A stretch of DNA of 64,000 nucleotides from contig JADJPK010000018.1 in NCBI GenBank assembly GCA_016713305.1, positions 1 to 64,000 of the forward strand. Direction: 5' to 3'. The notes beneath the pieces are model-generated. The model saw only the letters and a program-made list of their open reading frames with translations, searched no databases and was not told where the DNA came from. The stretch's first letter is position 1. Every line of letters begins with the position of its first letter. The stretch comes from Betaproteobacteria bacterium (GTDB lineage Bacteria; Pseudomonadota; Gammaproteobacteria; Burkholderiales; Ga0077523). Of this stretch, positions 43,373 through 53,038 are shown piece after piece. Both the position numbers and the translations under genes were made by a program.

Positions 43373-44137
43373 TCAGGCGATCTGCCGCCAGTCCAGGCCC
43401 TCGAACTGGTCGGCAACTCCGATCCAGTCGGTCGAACACCCCAACGCCTCCGCCAACGCGGCCCGAGCCAGATCGGGTGCGTTGTTCTGCAGAGAGAGAT
43501 GGACCGCGACGACGTGCTGGAGACGCGACCGGTCCAGGCTTGCCAGAAAGCGGGCGGCGGTGCCGTTGTCGAGGTGCCCCAATCTGCCTGCGATACGTTG
43601 CCTCAGCGACGGCGGGTAAGGTCCTGCACGCAACAAGTCGAGGTCATGGTTGCATTCCAGGGCGAGAGCGTCGCAACCGGTCAGAACCTCGCGCATGTGA
43701 TCGGTCGTCACCCCGGCGTCGGTGAGCACACCCAGGCGCCGATGGCCATCGCCGAAGACGAACTGGGCCGGCTCCCCCGCATCGTGGGGTACGGGATAGG
43801 GCTGAACGTTCAGGGCACCGACGGAGAAGGCCCGATAGCCCTCGATGAAGCGGAGATCGACACCCTCGAGACTCCCCGCAGAGCAGCGCACCGTTCCGTA
43901 AGTGGCCCAGACGGGAACACGGTACTTGCGAGCAAGCCGGCCCACTCCGCCCAGGTGATCGTCATGCTCGTGCGTCACGACGATCGCGGAGATGTCCCCG
44001 GCTGCGACTCCGAGGCGCGCCAGCCGGGCCGTCGTTTCCTTGAGGGTGAAGCCACAGTCGAGCAGAACCCTGCTCCCCTGCGACTCCACCAGCAGGCCGT
44101 TGCCCTGACTGCCGCTGCCCAGATACGCGAAGCGCAT
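43373..44137 (-). CDS. MBL-fold metallohydrolase (YycJ/WalJ-like)
   Basis: A 254-residue single-domain metallo-beta-lactamase-fold protein. MRFAYLGSGSQGNGLLVESQ is the usual start; the metal motif is VVTHEHDDHLGGV (HxHxDH), with further ligands in YPVPHDAGEP, VLTDAG and VAVHLSLQNN. YycJ-type enzymes are thought to act on nucleic-acid ends. It is the last gene of the leftward dapA-bamC-MBL run, 15 bases after the bamC stop, an arrangement common in betaproteobacteria. Confidence 0.87.
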   Translation of the reverse strand: MRFAYLGSGSQGNGLLVESQGSRVLLDCGFTLKETTARLARLGVAAGDISAIVVTHEHDDHLGGVGRLARKYRVPVWATYGTVRCSAGSLEGVDLRFIEGYRAFSVGALNVQPYPVPHDAGEPAQFVFGDGHRRLGVLTDAGVTTDHMREVLTGCDALALECNHDLDLLRAGPYPPSLRQRIAGRLGHLDNGTAARFLASLDRSRLQHVVAVHLSLQNNAPDLARAALAEALGCSTDWIGVADQFEGLDWRQIA

Positions 44138-44152
44138 CGCCGGCGGCGACCG

Positions 44153-45274
44153 CTATTTCAACTGTTCGACGAGCAGCGCGAGGATGCGTTTTGCCGTGTC
44201 GCTTTCGTCGGCGGCGCCGGCCTGCGTGAGAACCCTCACCTCCGAGCCGCTGCCCCCCTTGGGCGAGGCGACCTGGATCTTGAATTCCTCCGGCCCCTTC
44301 TTCTCGTCGCTGCGCCAGAAGGCAAGCTTGGAGGCTCCTTTCCGGCGAGGAGCCTCGGCTTCGGGATCCTGGTAGCGCACGAAGTAGATGCCATCGGCCC
44401 GGTTGCGGTCCTCGACCGTGAAACCGCTGCGGTCCAGGGCAAGGCCGACCCTGCGCCAGGCCCGGTCGAAGCCGTCCGTAAGCGATACCGCGCTGCCCAC
44501 GTCCGATTTCACCAGTGACGCCCGGGGCGCGGCCGTATCGGCCACGGTCGCCAGCGCCTTCACCTGCTGTTCCTGGGTACCGAGACGCACCGCGAGTTTG
44601 CCCAGCATCGTCGCTTCCAGTTCCGGATCGGAAGGACGTACCTGCCAGCGGGTGTTGTTGTCGCGTTCGCGGTAGTAGACCTCCGCCATGCCCTTGTGGC
44701 TGACGAAGACCTCGGTGGCCGTGCCGTCCGCGCTCCGCTCCAGGCGCGTGCGGAACTTGTCGCGTTCCGGCAGCGACACGACCGAATCGAGCGCCTTGTT
44801 GAGCAACCCGGTGAGACCGCCGACGGGGATCTTGGCCCGCAATTCCGCCCAGTCCGTCTCCATGTAACCGACCTTGGGGTCCTCCTCCGCGATCAGGAAT
44901 CCGTTCTCCTGCCAGAAATCCTTCACGGTGAGCCAGACCTGTTCCGGCGGGGCCTTCACGACCAGCCACCGCTGGATGCCGGCGCGCTGCATCTGGACCC
45001 GGTCAGGGGCCGGAGGAAGCACACCCGCCTGAACGGGGACGGCCGTTCCCTGCGCGGCCCGGGACTTCTCGTACTCGGAGTACGTGGTCTTGTCGCCGGC
45101 GGGTCCGTCAGGCACCGAGTAACGCGTATTGGCACCCGGAGACGAAAGATCGGGAGGCACTTCCAGGGGCGGCAGCTTGTCGGCCGACTTGTAGTCGATC
45201 TTCTTGCCGTCCAGCGCGCCGGAGCAACCGGCCGCGAGGACAGCCGCGACCACGGAACACAGTACCGTCCGCAT
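44153..45274 (-). CDS. bamC: Outer-membrane assembly lipoprotein BamC
   Basis: A 373-residue lipoprotein of the BAM complex, which inserts beta-barrel proteins. The signal VLCSVVAAVLAAGCSGALDG has the lipobox AAGC. The N-terminal LPPLEVPPDLSSPGANTRYS is the BamC segment that contacts BamD. Two helix-grip domains follow, containing LTVKDFWQENGFLIAEEDPK and FDRAWRRVGLALDRSGFTVE. ATG 45274 is chosen over 45316 because AGGAG lies seven bases before it. It lies downstream of dapA, as in many proteobacteria. Confidence 0.92.
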   Translation of the reverse strand: MRTVLCSVVAAVLAAGCSGALDGKKIDYKSADKLPPLEVPPDLSSPGANTRYSVPDGPAGDKTTYSEYEKSRAAQGTAVPVQAGVLPPAPDRVQMQRAGIQRWLVVKAPPEQVWLTVKDFWQENGFLIAEEDPKVGYMETDWAELRAKIPVGGLTGLLNKALDSVVSLPERDKFRTRLERSADGTATEVFVSHKGMAEVYYRERDNNTRWQVRPSDPELEATMLGKLAVRLGTQEQQVKALATVADTAAPRASLVKSDVGSAVSLTDGFDRAWRRVGLALDRSGFTVEDRNRADGIYFVRYQDPEAEAPRRKGASKLAFWRSDEKKGPEEFKIQVASPKGGSGSEVRVLTQAGAADESDTAKRILALLVEQLK

Positions 45275-45330
45275 GGCGGCACTCCTGACAAGCGGCGATT
45301 GCGAATGATTGAACATCGAATGGAGAACTC

Positions 45331-46225
45331 TCAGGCTGTGGCGACGGCGCGGGAGATCCCCGCCTGGTCCATCGCGTCGCGAACGATGGAGTGGAACTGG
45401 GAAGAGAGCGGCGTGAGCGGCAAGCGGATGCCGGGACCGAGCAGGCCCATCTCCTCCAGCACCCACTTGACCGGAATCGGATTGGCTTCCACGAAAAGGT
45501 TCTTGTGCAGACCCATCAACCTATCGTTGATCGCGCGAGCGGCCCGGAGGTTCCCGGCAAGAGCGGCATCGCACATCTCGCGCATGGCGCGGGGGTGCCA
45601 CGTTCGCCGTGACCGAGATCACTCCATGGCCGCCCATGAGCATGAGCGCGAGCGCGGTTCCATCGTCGCCACTGTAAACGGCGAAATCCTTGGGCAGGCG
45701 GCGGAGCAGATCGGCACCGCGCTCCAAGTTGCCGGTGGCGTCCTTGATGCCCACGATGTTGCGGACCTGGGACAGGCGCACCGCGGTGTCGTTGTGCAGA
45801 TCGGCGACGGTACGTCCCGGCACGTTGTAAAGAATGGTCGGCAGATCGGTCGATTCCGCGATCGCCTTGAAATGGCGGTAGAGACCTTCCTGGGAGGGCT
45901 TGTTGTAGTAGGGGACCACGGACAGCGCCATGGAAGCGCCGGACGACCTGGCGAAGCGCTGCAGTTCGATGGCTTCGCGCGTGCTGTTGGCGCCGGTGCC
46001 GGCGATGACCGGAACACGCCCCGCTGCCTGCTCCACGGCGGTCCGGATCAGCAGACAATGTTCGTCGAAGTCCACCGTGGGCGATTCGCCGGTGGTGCCG
46101 ACGGCGATGATGCCTTGCGTGCCTTCCTTGATGTGGAATTCGACCAGGCGGCGGAACGCGTCTAGATCGAGGCCTCCCTCGTCCGTCATCGGCGTTGCGA
46201 TGGCGACCAGACTGCCTGTCAACAT
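45331..46225 (-). CDS. dapA: 4-hydroxy-tetrahydrodipicolinate synthase DapA, frameshifted
   Basis: An aldolase-type enzyme that condenses pyruvate with aspartate semialdehyde in lysine and diaminopimelate synthesis. The first frame gives [56 protein letters not shown] with the catalytic Tyr and [12 protein letters not shown] with the Schiff-base Lys. The frame is lost near 45593, and the other frame continues [20 protein letters not shown] and [15 protein letters not shown] to the end. Joined length is about 297, normal. The product is normally essential, so the break is most likely an error. bamC follows after about 55 bases. Confidence 0.93.
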
Positions 46226-46302
46226 GTTGGACCCTCCGGAAAGGCGCGATTTTAACCGAAGGGACCTCCCGAAACCGGTGTTTCCTGCGGTTGGGCCGAG
46301 AA

Positions 46303-46842
46303 TCAGTCCCGCATTGCCACGATTCGCTGCACCATGGCCGGGCGAGGCCCGGCGAGTTCGACGTCCTCGTACGCGACGATCCGCAACTGCCCTTGGACGA
46401 CCTCGAGCAATTCGCCATGCCGTAGCAGGAACGCGGGGTTGGAGGGCTTGCCGAATCTCTCGTTGCCCACCGCGAACGTTTCGTACATCAGGACCCCGCC
46501 CGGTGCGATCGAATCGAGAATCGCGGTGAACAGGGGACGGTGCAGGTAGTTCGTCACGACGACCGCATCGAACTGCCGGTCGGTGAAGGGCCAGGGCCCG
46601 CCCTCGAGGTCCGCGACCACGCTGACCACACCTGTCTCGCGCGACGCCCAGTCGGCGATCGTCCTGTCCCGGTCCGCGGCGGTGACCGGATGCCCCCGTC
46701 GCGCGAACCAGCGGCTGTGGCGGCCTGCCCCGCAGGCGAGGTCGAGCACGGACCCTCCGGGACGCACGAGTCCGGCCCAGCGGACGATCCAGGGAGAAGC
46801 ATCATCCATGCTGTGGTCTGGAGAGGATGGCGCAACGGTCAT
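46303..46842 (-). CDS. SAM-dependent methyltransferase
   Basis: A 179-residue class I methyltransferase. Motif I is [20 protein letters not shown], motif II the acidic [13 protein letters not shown], and later [16 protein letters not shown] and [20 protein letters not shown]. The last segment ([20 protein letters not shown]) is typical of a tellurite-resistance/TehB-like or unassigned branch. The start ATG 46842 overlaps the fliR stop (ATGA), so it is cotranscribed with the flagellar genes in this genome. The substrate is unknown. Confidence 0.82.
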   Translation of the reverse strand: MTVAPSSPDHSMDDASPWIVRWAGLVRPGGSVLDLACGAGRHSRWFARRGHPVTAADRDRTIADWASRETGVVSVVADLEGGPWPFTDRQFDAVVVTNYLHRPLFTAILDSIAPGGVLMYETFAVGNERFGKPSNPAFLLRHGELLEVVQGQLRIVAYEDVELAGPRPAMVQRIVAMRD

Positions 46843-47630
46843 GGAGCAGGCCTCAGCTGTTCGAGAATCCGCATGATGGCTGCTGCCGTCGCCGATTCGA
46901 GCGATTCGATGGCGGGTACGATCAGTGGCACAGACAGGTACAGCATCACGAATCCCAGGGCCAGCGTCACCGGAAAGCCCACGGCGAAGATGTTGAGCTG
47001 GGGAGCGGCACGGGTGAGGATGCCGATCGCGATGTTGGCCACCAGCAGAGCCCCGACGACGGGCATCGACATCATGAGACCCGCCTTGAATATCTCGCCC
47101 CCCCATGTCACGAGCGTGAGAAAGCCCCGGCCGGAGATGGGCTCCGGCGTCATGGGCAACGTGCGAAAACTCTCCACCAGCGCGGTGAGAAGCGTGTAGT
47201 GACCGTTGGTGGCGAGCAGTGTGAGCACGGCGATGATGCCGTAGAACTGCGCGACCACGGGCGTCTGACCCGATCCCTGAGGATCGAAGAACACGGCGAA
47301 ACCCAGACCGACCTGAAGCCCCGCCAGTTGTCCGGCCATCTCCGCTGCGGATACCGTGATGCGTGCAGCAAAGCCCATGGCCACACCGATCACGAGTTGC
47401 TGAACGAGAACGAGAAGACCGGCGGCAGAGAACGGTTCGACGCCGGCCGGCCCGGGCACGGCGCCCGACACCAGGATTGCCACGAACACCGACAGGGCGA
47501 CCTTGACCCGTACCGGGACCGACCGGTTGCCAAGCACGGGCTCGGTGGAGAAGAAGGCGAGGATGCGGACGAACGGCCAGCCCACCGAGACGAGCAGCGG
47601 CTGGAGCTGCGCGACCGCGAGCTCGATCAC
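46839..47630 (-). CDS. fliR: Flagellar export apparatus protein FliR
   Basis: A 263-residue inner-membrane protein of the flagellar type III export gate. Hydrophobic segments throughout, including VSGAVPGPAG-flanked helices, the conserved FAARITVSAAEMAGQLAGLQ and GLGFAVFFDPQGSGQTPVVA, and FPVTLALGFVMLYLSVPLIV near the end. It assembles with FliP and FliQ in a helical core. It follows fliQ by about 30 bases and is the last flagellar gene in this leftward run. Confidence 0.94.
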   Translation of the reverse strand: MIELAVAQLQPLLVSVGWPFVRILAFFSTEPVLGNRSVPVRVKVALSVFVAILVSGAVPGPAGVEPFSAAGLLVLVQQLVIGVAMGFAARITVSAAEMAGQLAGLQVGLGFAVFFDPQGSGQTPVVAQFYGIIAVLTLLATNGHYTLLTALVESFRTLPMTPEPISGRGFLTLVTWGGEIFKAGLMMSMPVVGALLVANIAIGILTRAAPQLNIFAVGFPVTLALGFVMLYLSVPLIVPAIESLESATAAAIMRILEQLRPAP

Positions 47631-47660
47631 GTGGCCACCCCGCCTCCCCCTCGCGTTCCG

Positions 47661-47930
47661 CTAGCCGATCACCTGGGGGATCGACGAGAAGAGCTGGCGC
47701 GTGTAATCGACCAGCGTGGACAGCATCCAGGGGCCAGCCAGGATGATCACCACGAACATGGCAAGCAGCTTGGGGATGAACGAAAGCGTCATCTCGTTGA
47801 TCTGCGTCGCGGCCTGGAAGATGCTCACCAGCAGTCCGACGCCGAGCGCGGTGAGAAGCAGCGGCGCCGAGACGAGCACGAGCACCTCCAGCGCCTGCTG
47901 GATGAGGGAAATCACGAACTGTGGCGACAT
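47661..47930 (-). CDS. fliQ: Flagellar export apparatus protein FliQ
   Basis: An 89-residue protein with two transmembrane helices (LVLVSAPLLLTALGVGLLVS and LLAMFVVIILAGPWMLSTLV) around the conserved FQAATQINEMTLSFIPK loop. FliQ subunits wrap around FliP/FliR in the export gate. ATG 47930 follows GGAGAGC. The length matches the family exactly. Confidence 0.95.
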   Translation of the reverse strand: MSPQFVISLIQQALEVLVLVSAPLLLTALGVGLLVSIFQAATQINEMTLSFIPKLLAMFVVIILAGPWMLSTLVDYTRQLFSSIPQVIG

Positions 47931-48107
47931 GCGGCTCTCCTTGGCTACTGATTTTCGCCGTGTGGCGCGAGCCGCAGGGCAAGATATCGGCGGGCCGCCG
48001 GCATTGCCCACCGCAGCCGCGCGGATCTCGGGCTCGCGGCGGTCCGGCAGTTCGCATCGTCCGCGTCCGGTTCCTCCATCGCGACGGCATGCATCGATCA
48101 GTGCCCC

Positions 48108-48857
48108 CTAGACGTAGAAGCTTCGCACCAGCGAGCCGATCAGCAGATTCCAGCCATCGACCAGAACGAACAGCATCAGCTTGAACGGCAGCGAGATGAT
48201 GACGGGCGACAGCATCATCATGCCCATCGACATCAGCACGCTGGAGACGACGAGGTCGATGATGAGGAACGGGATGAAGACGACGAACCCGATCTGGAAT
48301 GCCGTCTTCAACTCGGAGATCACATAGGCCGGAACCAGAACCTTCATCGAGACGTCGTCCGGTCCCTTGGGCTGCGGCGACTCCGACAGCTTGACGAACA
48401 GGGCGAGATCCGATTCGCGCGTCTGCCGCATCATGAACGTCTTGAGCGGCACGGCGGCACGGTTCAAGGCATCGTTGAGCTGGATCTTCTCGTCCGAGAG
48501 CGGCTGATAGGCCTCGGTGTAGATGCGGTCGAACACCGGCGCCATCACGAAGAAGGTGAGGAACAGCGACAGGCCCACGAGGACCTGGTTCGGCGGCGTC
48601 TGGATGGTGCCCAGCGCCTGCCGCAACAGCGACAGCACGATGATGATCCGTGTGAAGCTCGTCATCATGAGCAGTACCGCGGGCAGGAAGGTGAGCGCCG
48701 TGAGAAACAGCAGCGTCTGCAACGACAGGGAGTAGGTCTGAGTGCCACCAGGGCCCGGTGCGGACGTGAAGGCGGGCAGGCCTGCCTGGGCCATCGCGGT
48801 ACCGGCCCACGTGCCCATCAGGAGAAGCGGAAGGATGACTCGCAGGACAGCGCTCAT
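48108..48857 (-). CDS. fliP: Flagellar export apparatus protein FliP
   Basis: A 249-residue protein with a cleavable signal-like start ([20 protein letters not shown]). It carries the FliP signature: [20 protein letters not shown] with [13 protein letters not shown], then [19 protein letters not shown]. The C-terminal [20 protein letters not shown] and [20 protein letters not shown] helices form the gate. Between it and fliQ lie about 175 bases without a gene, longer than elsewhere in this operon. Confidence 0.95.
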   Translation of the reverse strand: MSAVLRVILPLLLMGTWAGTAMAQAGLPAFTSAPGPGGTQTYSLSLQTLLFLTALTFLPAVLLMMTSFTRIIIVLSLLRQALGTIQTPPNQVLVGLSLFLTFFVMAPVFDRIYTEAYQPLSDEKIQLNDALNRAAVPLKTFMMRQTRESDLALFVKLSESPQPKGPDDVSMKVLVPAYVISELKTAFQIGFVVFIPFLIIDLVVSSVLMSMGMMMLSPVIISLPFKLMLFVLVDGWNLLIGSLVRSFYV

Positions 48858-48931
48858 GCCGACCGATTATACGGGGTCGGTCGGCGGCAACCGCGATGCA
48901 TCGATGCAGTGGAGGCCGCTGCGGCCCGGCG

Positions 48932-49351
48932 TCACGACTCGCGACCGCTGCCGGCGCGCAACCAGCGCGCCAGGGCGGAACCAGGAGGAGGGAACACGGA
49001 CGAAGGAGTCGACGTGGACGCGTGGGCGGGCCGCGGCAGCGTGTGCAATTCGTTCACCTGGGTCGCCGTGACGCCCAGGACGAGCCAGGTATCGTTCACT
49101 TCCACGACGACCACGCGTTCCTTCGGGCCGACCATCACGCCCCCTACCACCCGGACGGGTCCGCTGCCCATTCCGCCCCCGGGAAGATAGCGGCGCGCGA
49201 GCCATGCAGCCCCGGCAATGGCCGCCATGACGACACCCAGTCCGAGAAGAACCTGCAGCAGGGTCGTGAGCGTTCCGGACGGCGGCACCGTTTCGGCGGC
49301 ACTCGCAAGCGCCGGCGCGATCGGCAGCGCGATCGCGGCCAGACGGATCAT
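48932..49351 (-). CDS. fliO: Flagellar biosynthesis protein FliO
   Basis: A 139-residue membrane protein that helps assemble FliP. An N-terminal signal-like stretch and a transmembrane helix (LLQVLLGLGVVMAAIAGAAW) are followed by the family segment VRVVGGVMVGPKERVVVVEV and NDTWLVLGVTATQVNELHTL. The C-terminal part is Pro/Ser-rich. Its ATG overlaps the fliN stop (ATGA). Confidence 0.88.
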   Translation of the reverse strand: MIRLAAIALPIAPALASAAETVPPSGTLTTLLQVLLGLGVVMAAIAGAAWLARRYLPGGGMGSGPVRVVGGVMVGPKERVVVVEVNDTWLVLGVTATQVNELHTLPRPAHASTSTPSSVFPPPGSALARWLRAGSGRES

Positions 49352-49773
49352 TTGTTGAGGCCGCGGAGCCTTTCCTCCGGCGTGATGATGTCGGTCAGCC
49401 GGATGCCGAACTTGTCGTTCACCACGACGACCTCTCCCTGCGCGATCAGGCAACCATTCACCAGGACATCCATGGGCTCGCCGGCGAGAGCGTCGAGTTC
49501 CACCACGGAGCCCTGCGCGAGCTGAAGCAGGTTGCGGATGGCGATCTTCGTGCGTCCCAGTTCCACGGTGAGCGTCACCGGGATATCGAGGATCATGTCG
49601 AGCTTCGAAGACGGGACGCTGGCGAGCGCTTCCGGCTTCAGCTCCTGGAAGACCCCCCCCGTCCTGGCGGGTGACGCCGCCTCCGCAGCGGGCTCGGGCG
49701 CCGAAGACTGCTGTTCCGCCAGCGCAGCAGCCCAGTCGTCGGCGGAGATGTCGTCCTGCTCTTCGTCAGCCAT
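49348..49773 (-). CDS. fliN: Flagellar motor switch protein FliN
   Basis: A 141-residue C-ring protein. The SpoA domain is complete: LDIPVTLTVELGRTKIAIRN, LLQLAQGSVVELDALAGEPM and DVLVNGCLIAQGEVVVVNDK. The N-terminal 55 residues are acidic and Gln-rich (ADEEQDDISADDWAAALAEQ), typical of proteobacterial FliN. The start overlaps the fliM stop. Confidence 0.95.
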   Translation of the reverse strand: MADEEQDDISADDWAAALAEQQSSAPEPAAEAASPARTGGVFQELKPEALASVPSSKLDMILDIPVTLTVELGRTKIAIRNLLQLAQGSVVELDALAGEPMDVLVNGCLIAQGEVVVVNDKFGIRLTDIITPEERLRGLNK

Positions 49774-50761
49774 TTGCGTCCCCCGCTTGATCGTCTTCGT
49801 GCGACAGCACTCGTTCGACCTTCAGCGCGTATTGCCCGTTCGACACACCGTACCGGCACTCGACCACCCCGATGCCGTCGACCTCTGCCGTGAGGGTGTC
49901 CGGAACGTTCAGCGAAATCACGTCCCCGATCTCGAGATCCATCACCTGTCTCAGCGTGAGGGACGCCGTCGCCAGATTGGCCACGAGATCCACCTTGGCG
50001 GTCTGGACCTGCTGTGTCATCAGCTTGACCCAGCGCATGTCCGTCTCGGCACGATCCGCCTGGAAGGTGCTGTAGATGACATCGCGGATCGGCTCCAACA
50101 TCGAGTACGGCAGGCACACGAAGATATCCCCGCCACCCGAACCGAGGTCGATGGTGAAACTCGTCGCCACGACCACCTCGGTCGGCGTGCAGATGTTGGC
50201 GAACTGCGTGTTCATCTCGGAACGGACGTATTCGAACTTCAGCGGGTAGACCGGGCTCCAGGCCTTCTGCATCTCCTCGAAGATCACGTCGAGCAGACGC
50301 ATGATGACGCGCTGCTCGGTGGGCGTGAAGTCGCGGCCCTCGATGCGCGTGTGAATCTGACCTGTGCCGCCGAACAGATGGTCCACCACCTGGAAGACCA
50401 GGGTGGGCTCCATGATGACGAGGCCCGTCCCCCTCAGCGGCTTGGCATGGACGACATTGAGGTTGGTCGGGACGACCAGATTGCGGACGAAGTCGCTGTA
50501 CTTCTGAACCTTGATCGGATTGATCGAAATCTCGGCGTTGCGCCGCATGAAGTTGAACAGCCCGATCCTGAACAGGCGGGCGAAACGCTCGTGGATGAGC
50601 TCGAGCGTGGGCATCCGCCCGCGGACGATCCTTTCCTGACGGCCGATGTCGTAGGGCCGGATGGAACTGCCGGTCTCTTCCTTGACCGATTCCTCCGGCT
50701 CTCCGGTGACGCCTCGCAGAAGCGCATCGACCTCTTCCTGGGAAAGGATATCGTCGGACAT
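49766..50761 (-). CDS. fliM: Flagellar motor switch protein FliM
   Basis: A 331-residue switch protein linking FliG and FliN. It begins MSDDILSQEEVDALLRGVTG; the N-terminal segment binds CheY-P. Further marks are FRIGLFNFMRRNAEISINPI, the FliM middle-domain GGTGQIHTRIEGRDFTPTEQ and the C-terminal SpoA domain (VDLVANLATASLTLRQVMDL). It lies four bases after fliL on the same strand. Confidence 0.96.
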   Translation of the reverse strand: MSDDILSQEEVDALLRGVTGEPEESVKEETGSSIRPYDIGRQERIVRGRMPTLELIHERFARLFRIGLFNFMRRNAEISINPIKVQKYSDFVRNLVVPTNLNVVHAKPLRGTGLVIMEPTLVFQVVDHLFGGTGQIHTRIEGRDFTPTEQRVIMRLLDVIFEEMQKAWSPVYPLKFEYVRSEMNTQFANICTPTEVVVATSFTIDLGSGGGDIFVCLPYSMLEPIRDVIYSTFQADRAETDMRWVKLMTQQVQTAKVDLVANLATASLTLRQVMDLEIGDVISLNVPDTLTAEVDGIGVVECRYGVSNGQYALKVERVLSHEDDQAGDANG

Positions 50762-50765
50762 CCGC

Positions 50766-51401
50766 CTATTGAATGACGAAGGACGTCAGCAGCACGTCCT
50801 GCGCCCCTTTCTTGGGTGGTTTGGATTTTCCTTCGGAGCCTGCCGGCGCGCCCTTGTAGAAGCCCAGGGGCTTGTTCACGGCATCGCGAATCTCCGTACG
50901 CAACTTGTTCTTGCCTTCCAGCGTCGCCAGCTCGTCCACCGTCTTGCTGCTCAGGATGAGCAGGATGCCGTTGCGGATTTCGGGCAGGTGCTGTTTCACC
51001 TTCTCCGAAATCTCGGGAGCGGAGACTTTCACGTCGATGGCCACCTGCAGATAGCGGTCGGCCGACTCGCCGGCCAGATTGACGACGAAGGGATCGAGAC
51101 TGAGATAGACGGGCGGCTTCTTGTGCCCCTCGTCGGCTTCTTCCTCATCTGCTGCATGCTCGTCGTCCGCCCCTTCTTCCTCGTCCGCCTGTGCCTCGGC
51201 ATGCTCTTCCGCATCCGCTTTCTTGTGCGCCTTGCCCTTCTTCTTCCCGCCCATCAGGAAGAAGGCCGCGGCTCCGCCTCCCGCCGCCAGCACCACCACC
51301 AGGATGGCGACGATCAGGAGCAGCTTCTTCTTTTTCTTCTTGCCGTCGCCACCGTCGCCCGCCCCCAGATCCACCACCGTCGCTGCTGCTTTTGCCGACA
51401 T
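50766..51401 (-). CDS. fliL: Flagellar basal-body protein FliL
   Basis: A 211-residue inner-membrane protein that surrounds stator units. A single transmembrane helix (LLLIVAILVVVLAAGGGAAA) follows a KKKKKK stretch. A long acidic linker (DAEEHAEAQADEEEGADDEH) lies before the conserved VYLSLDPFVVNLAGESADRY and LQVAIDVKVSAPEISEKVKQ. The linker is longer than in most FliL. ATG 51401 is supported by GAGGAAAAC upstream. It heads a fliLMNOPQR subgroup after a 464-base gap. Confidence 0.93.
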   Translation of the reverse strand: MSAKAAATVVDLGAGDGGDGKKKKKKLLLIVAILVVVLAAGGGAAAFFLMGGKKKGKAHKKADAEEHAEAQADEEEGADDEHAADEEEADEGHKKPPVYLSLDPFVVNLAGESADRYLQVAIDVKVSAPEISEKVKQHLPEIRNGILLILSSKTVDELATLEGKNKLRTEIRDAVNKPLGFYKGAPAGSEGKSKPPKKGAQDVLLTSFVIQ

Positions 51402-51865
51402 GTTTTCCTCTATCGCTAAGGAGTTAGAACCCACATGTCATCGGCGCAAAGCCGCGCTCCTAGAGCGCAAATATCGTCCGTTTCCGGGATGGCGACGTCT
51501 TCTTGTGCCAAATTCCTTAAAAAACAATCGGCTTCTGGAGATACTTTAGGTGCTTTTTGAGCTTGCTGCAAGAGATGGCTGCATGCATTCGGAAAACCGA
51601 AGGCCGGCCGGACGTCTGTCGAGGGAATGCGACGGGGAGCCAACGGCGAAGCGGCGCGGGACATCCCTGAAAAAGGCCGGGGGGCCGTGCTCGGCTAGGA
51701 AAGGTCCGGAAGTCTTGCCGGGACTCCCGGGAAAGACGGCTCAGCTAAGCCGAGATGGCGAAAAGCGCGCTGTGCGAGCCATGGGCATCAGATCCCGGTG
51801 TACTGGCGCCCTGCGCGGCGGAGGGGCGGTCTCGCCCCCGCCCGCTCGCGTTGGGGGAACTGGGT
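51402..51865. other. 464-base gap between fliK and fliL with a structured segment
   Basis: No convincing gene. Around 51690-51755 the plus strand folds as an outer stem (CTCGGCT with AGCCGAG) around an inner hairpin (GTCTT-CCGGGA with TCCCGG-AAGAC). Further small hairpins with A-rich loops lie on either side. It could be the 3' end of the fliK message, a promoter region for fliL, or an untranslated RNA element. A TAAA...GCCGAT pair near 51525-51549 on the minus strand recalls a sigma-28 promoter, but the spacing is three bases short. Confidence 0.4.
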
Positions 51866-52966
51866 TCAGGCAAACAGATCCACAGCTCGCAGACCGCTCA
51901 CGGCTCCGCTCCAGCGCACTTCGCTCTGCGCGCGCACTCCGTGAACAGAATCGACGGTGTCCTGCCGCGCGGATCCGCTCGATCGCTGCTCCTGACGCGA
52001 TTCCTGGCCACCTTGCGACTGCGCCCCGACAAAGACGTTGCCGAGCGTAAGACCCGATTCGGCCAATGCTTCCGTCAGACGAGGCATGGCCGCCTGAATG
52101 GCTTCCCGCACGGGCGCGTGGGGCGAGAAGAAGGAAAGACTGGCCTGGTCTCCCGTCATGCTGACCTTGATTTCCACGGGCCCGAGGTTCGGCGGATTCA
52201 CTTGCAGCTCCGCCGAAGGCTGACGGCTCTGCACCAGCAGACTGACGCGGTCGGAGAAGGCGTCGCCCCACTGGGGCGAGGAGAACGGAGTGGGGACAGC
52301 CGCCTTCACGGCGCCCGCATCGGTTCCGGAGCGCACTTCGCGCCCGGTCTGGACCGCCCCGGCCTGGACCGGATTCGAAGGCGCCACGCTGGCGCCTGCT
52401 TCGCTGTCGGTCACTTCCGTGGTGGCAATGAGTCCCAACGGTCGCCGGTCTTCCGCGTCCTCGTGGATCGCTCCGACGATCGCATTGAAGTCGAGCGCCT
52501 GCGTCTCGTTCCCGGAGCGACCGTTGCCGTTGTCGTCGGGGAGGATGCCGATCCGGTCGACCATCGCTTTCTCGCGTCCGGAAACGCCTCCGATTGGCTG
52601 AGCCTGTCCGGCGCCTTCCAGCTTCTGGCGCAGCTCCTGCAACACGGCGCGCGATACATCGACATGCGTCGTCAGGGCACCCGCGGCGGACTGCAGGGCA
52701 GAAGCGTCCGGAGCCATCAGAAAGGCGGCGAAGTCGGTGGGCTGCGCCGTTTGCGCGGTATCGCCGGCGCTCTCGGACGGCGGGGCAGCATCGCCCTGGC
52801 CGTCTGTCTTGGTGACCTGGGCCTTCAACACGTCGTCGAACGACGGACCGGATTCCGCCCCGTCTGCCGGGGAAACGGCGTTGGAGGAGGCCGATTCCGC
52901 CGAGGACGAGGCGGCAAGCTTGGCCGGGGCGGCAACCACAGGCGGCAAGAGTGTTCCTTCTGGCAT
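51866..52966 (-). CDS. fliK: Flagellar hook-length control protein FliK
   Basis: A 366-residue secreted ruler protein. The N-terminal part is Ala/Ser-rich and disordered. The C-terminal Flg_hook domain carries SRQPSAELQVNPPNLGPVEI, the diagnostic NPxxLGxV motif, and SFFSPHAPVREAIQAAMPRL. The Gln/Ser-rich tail is normal. ATG 52966 (MPEGTLLP) follows AGGAG seven bases upstream; the upstream ATG 52984 has none. The gap to fliL is unusually long. Confidence 0.9.
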   Translation of the reverse strand: MPEGTLLPPVVAAPAKLAASSSAESASSNAVSPADGAESGPSFDDVLKAQVTKTDGQGDAAPPSESAGDTAQTAQPTDFAAFLMAPDASALQSAAGALTTHVDVSRAVLQELRQKLEGAGQAQPIGGVSGREKAMVDRIGILPDDNGNGRSGNETQALDFNAIVGAIHEDAEDRRPLGLIATTEVTDSEAGASVAPSNPVQAGAVQTGREVRSGTDAGAVKAAVPTPFSSPQWGDAFSDRVSLLVQSRQPSAELQVNPPNLGPVEIKVSMTGDQASLSFFSPHAPVREAIQAAMPRLTEALAESGLTLGNVFVGAQSQGGQESRQEQRSSGSARQDTVDSVHGVRAQSEVRWSGAVSGLRAVDLFA

Positions 52967-53038
52967 CGCAAACTCCTGATTCATTGGGCTTCGCAGGAGT
53001 GGATCGCAATCGGCGTGCCACACGCCGCTACCGGCCCT

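Noticed and set aside
46843..48810. Methyltransferase frame open for 835 residues
   Set aside because: It overlaps fliR, fliQ and fliP, whose products are clear. Only the last 180 residues have methyltransferase motifs.
51525..51549. Sigma-28-like promoter before fliL on the minus strand
   Set aside because: TAAA and GCCGAT are present but 12 rather than 15 bases apart, so it is not supported.
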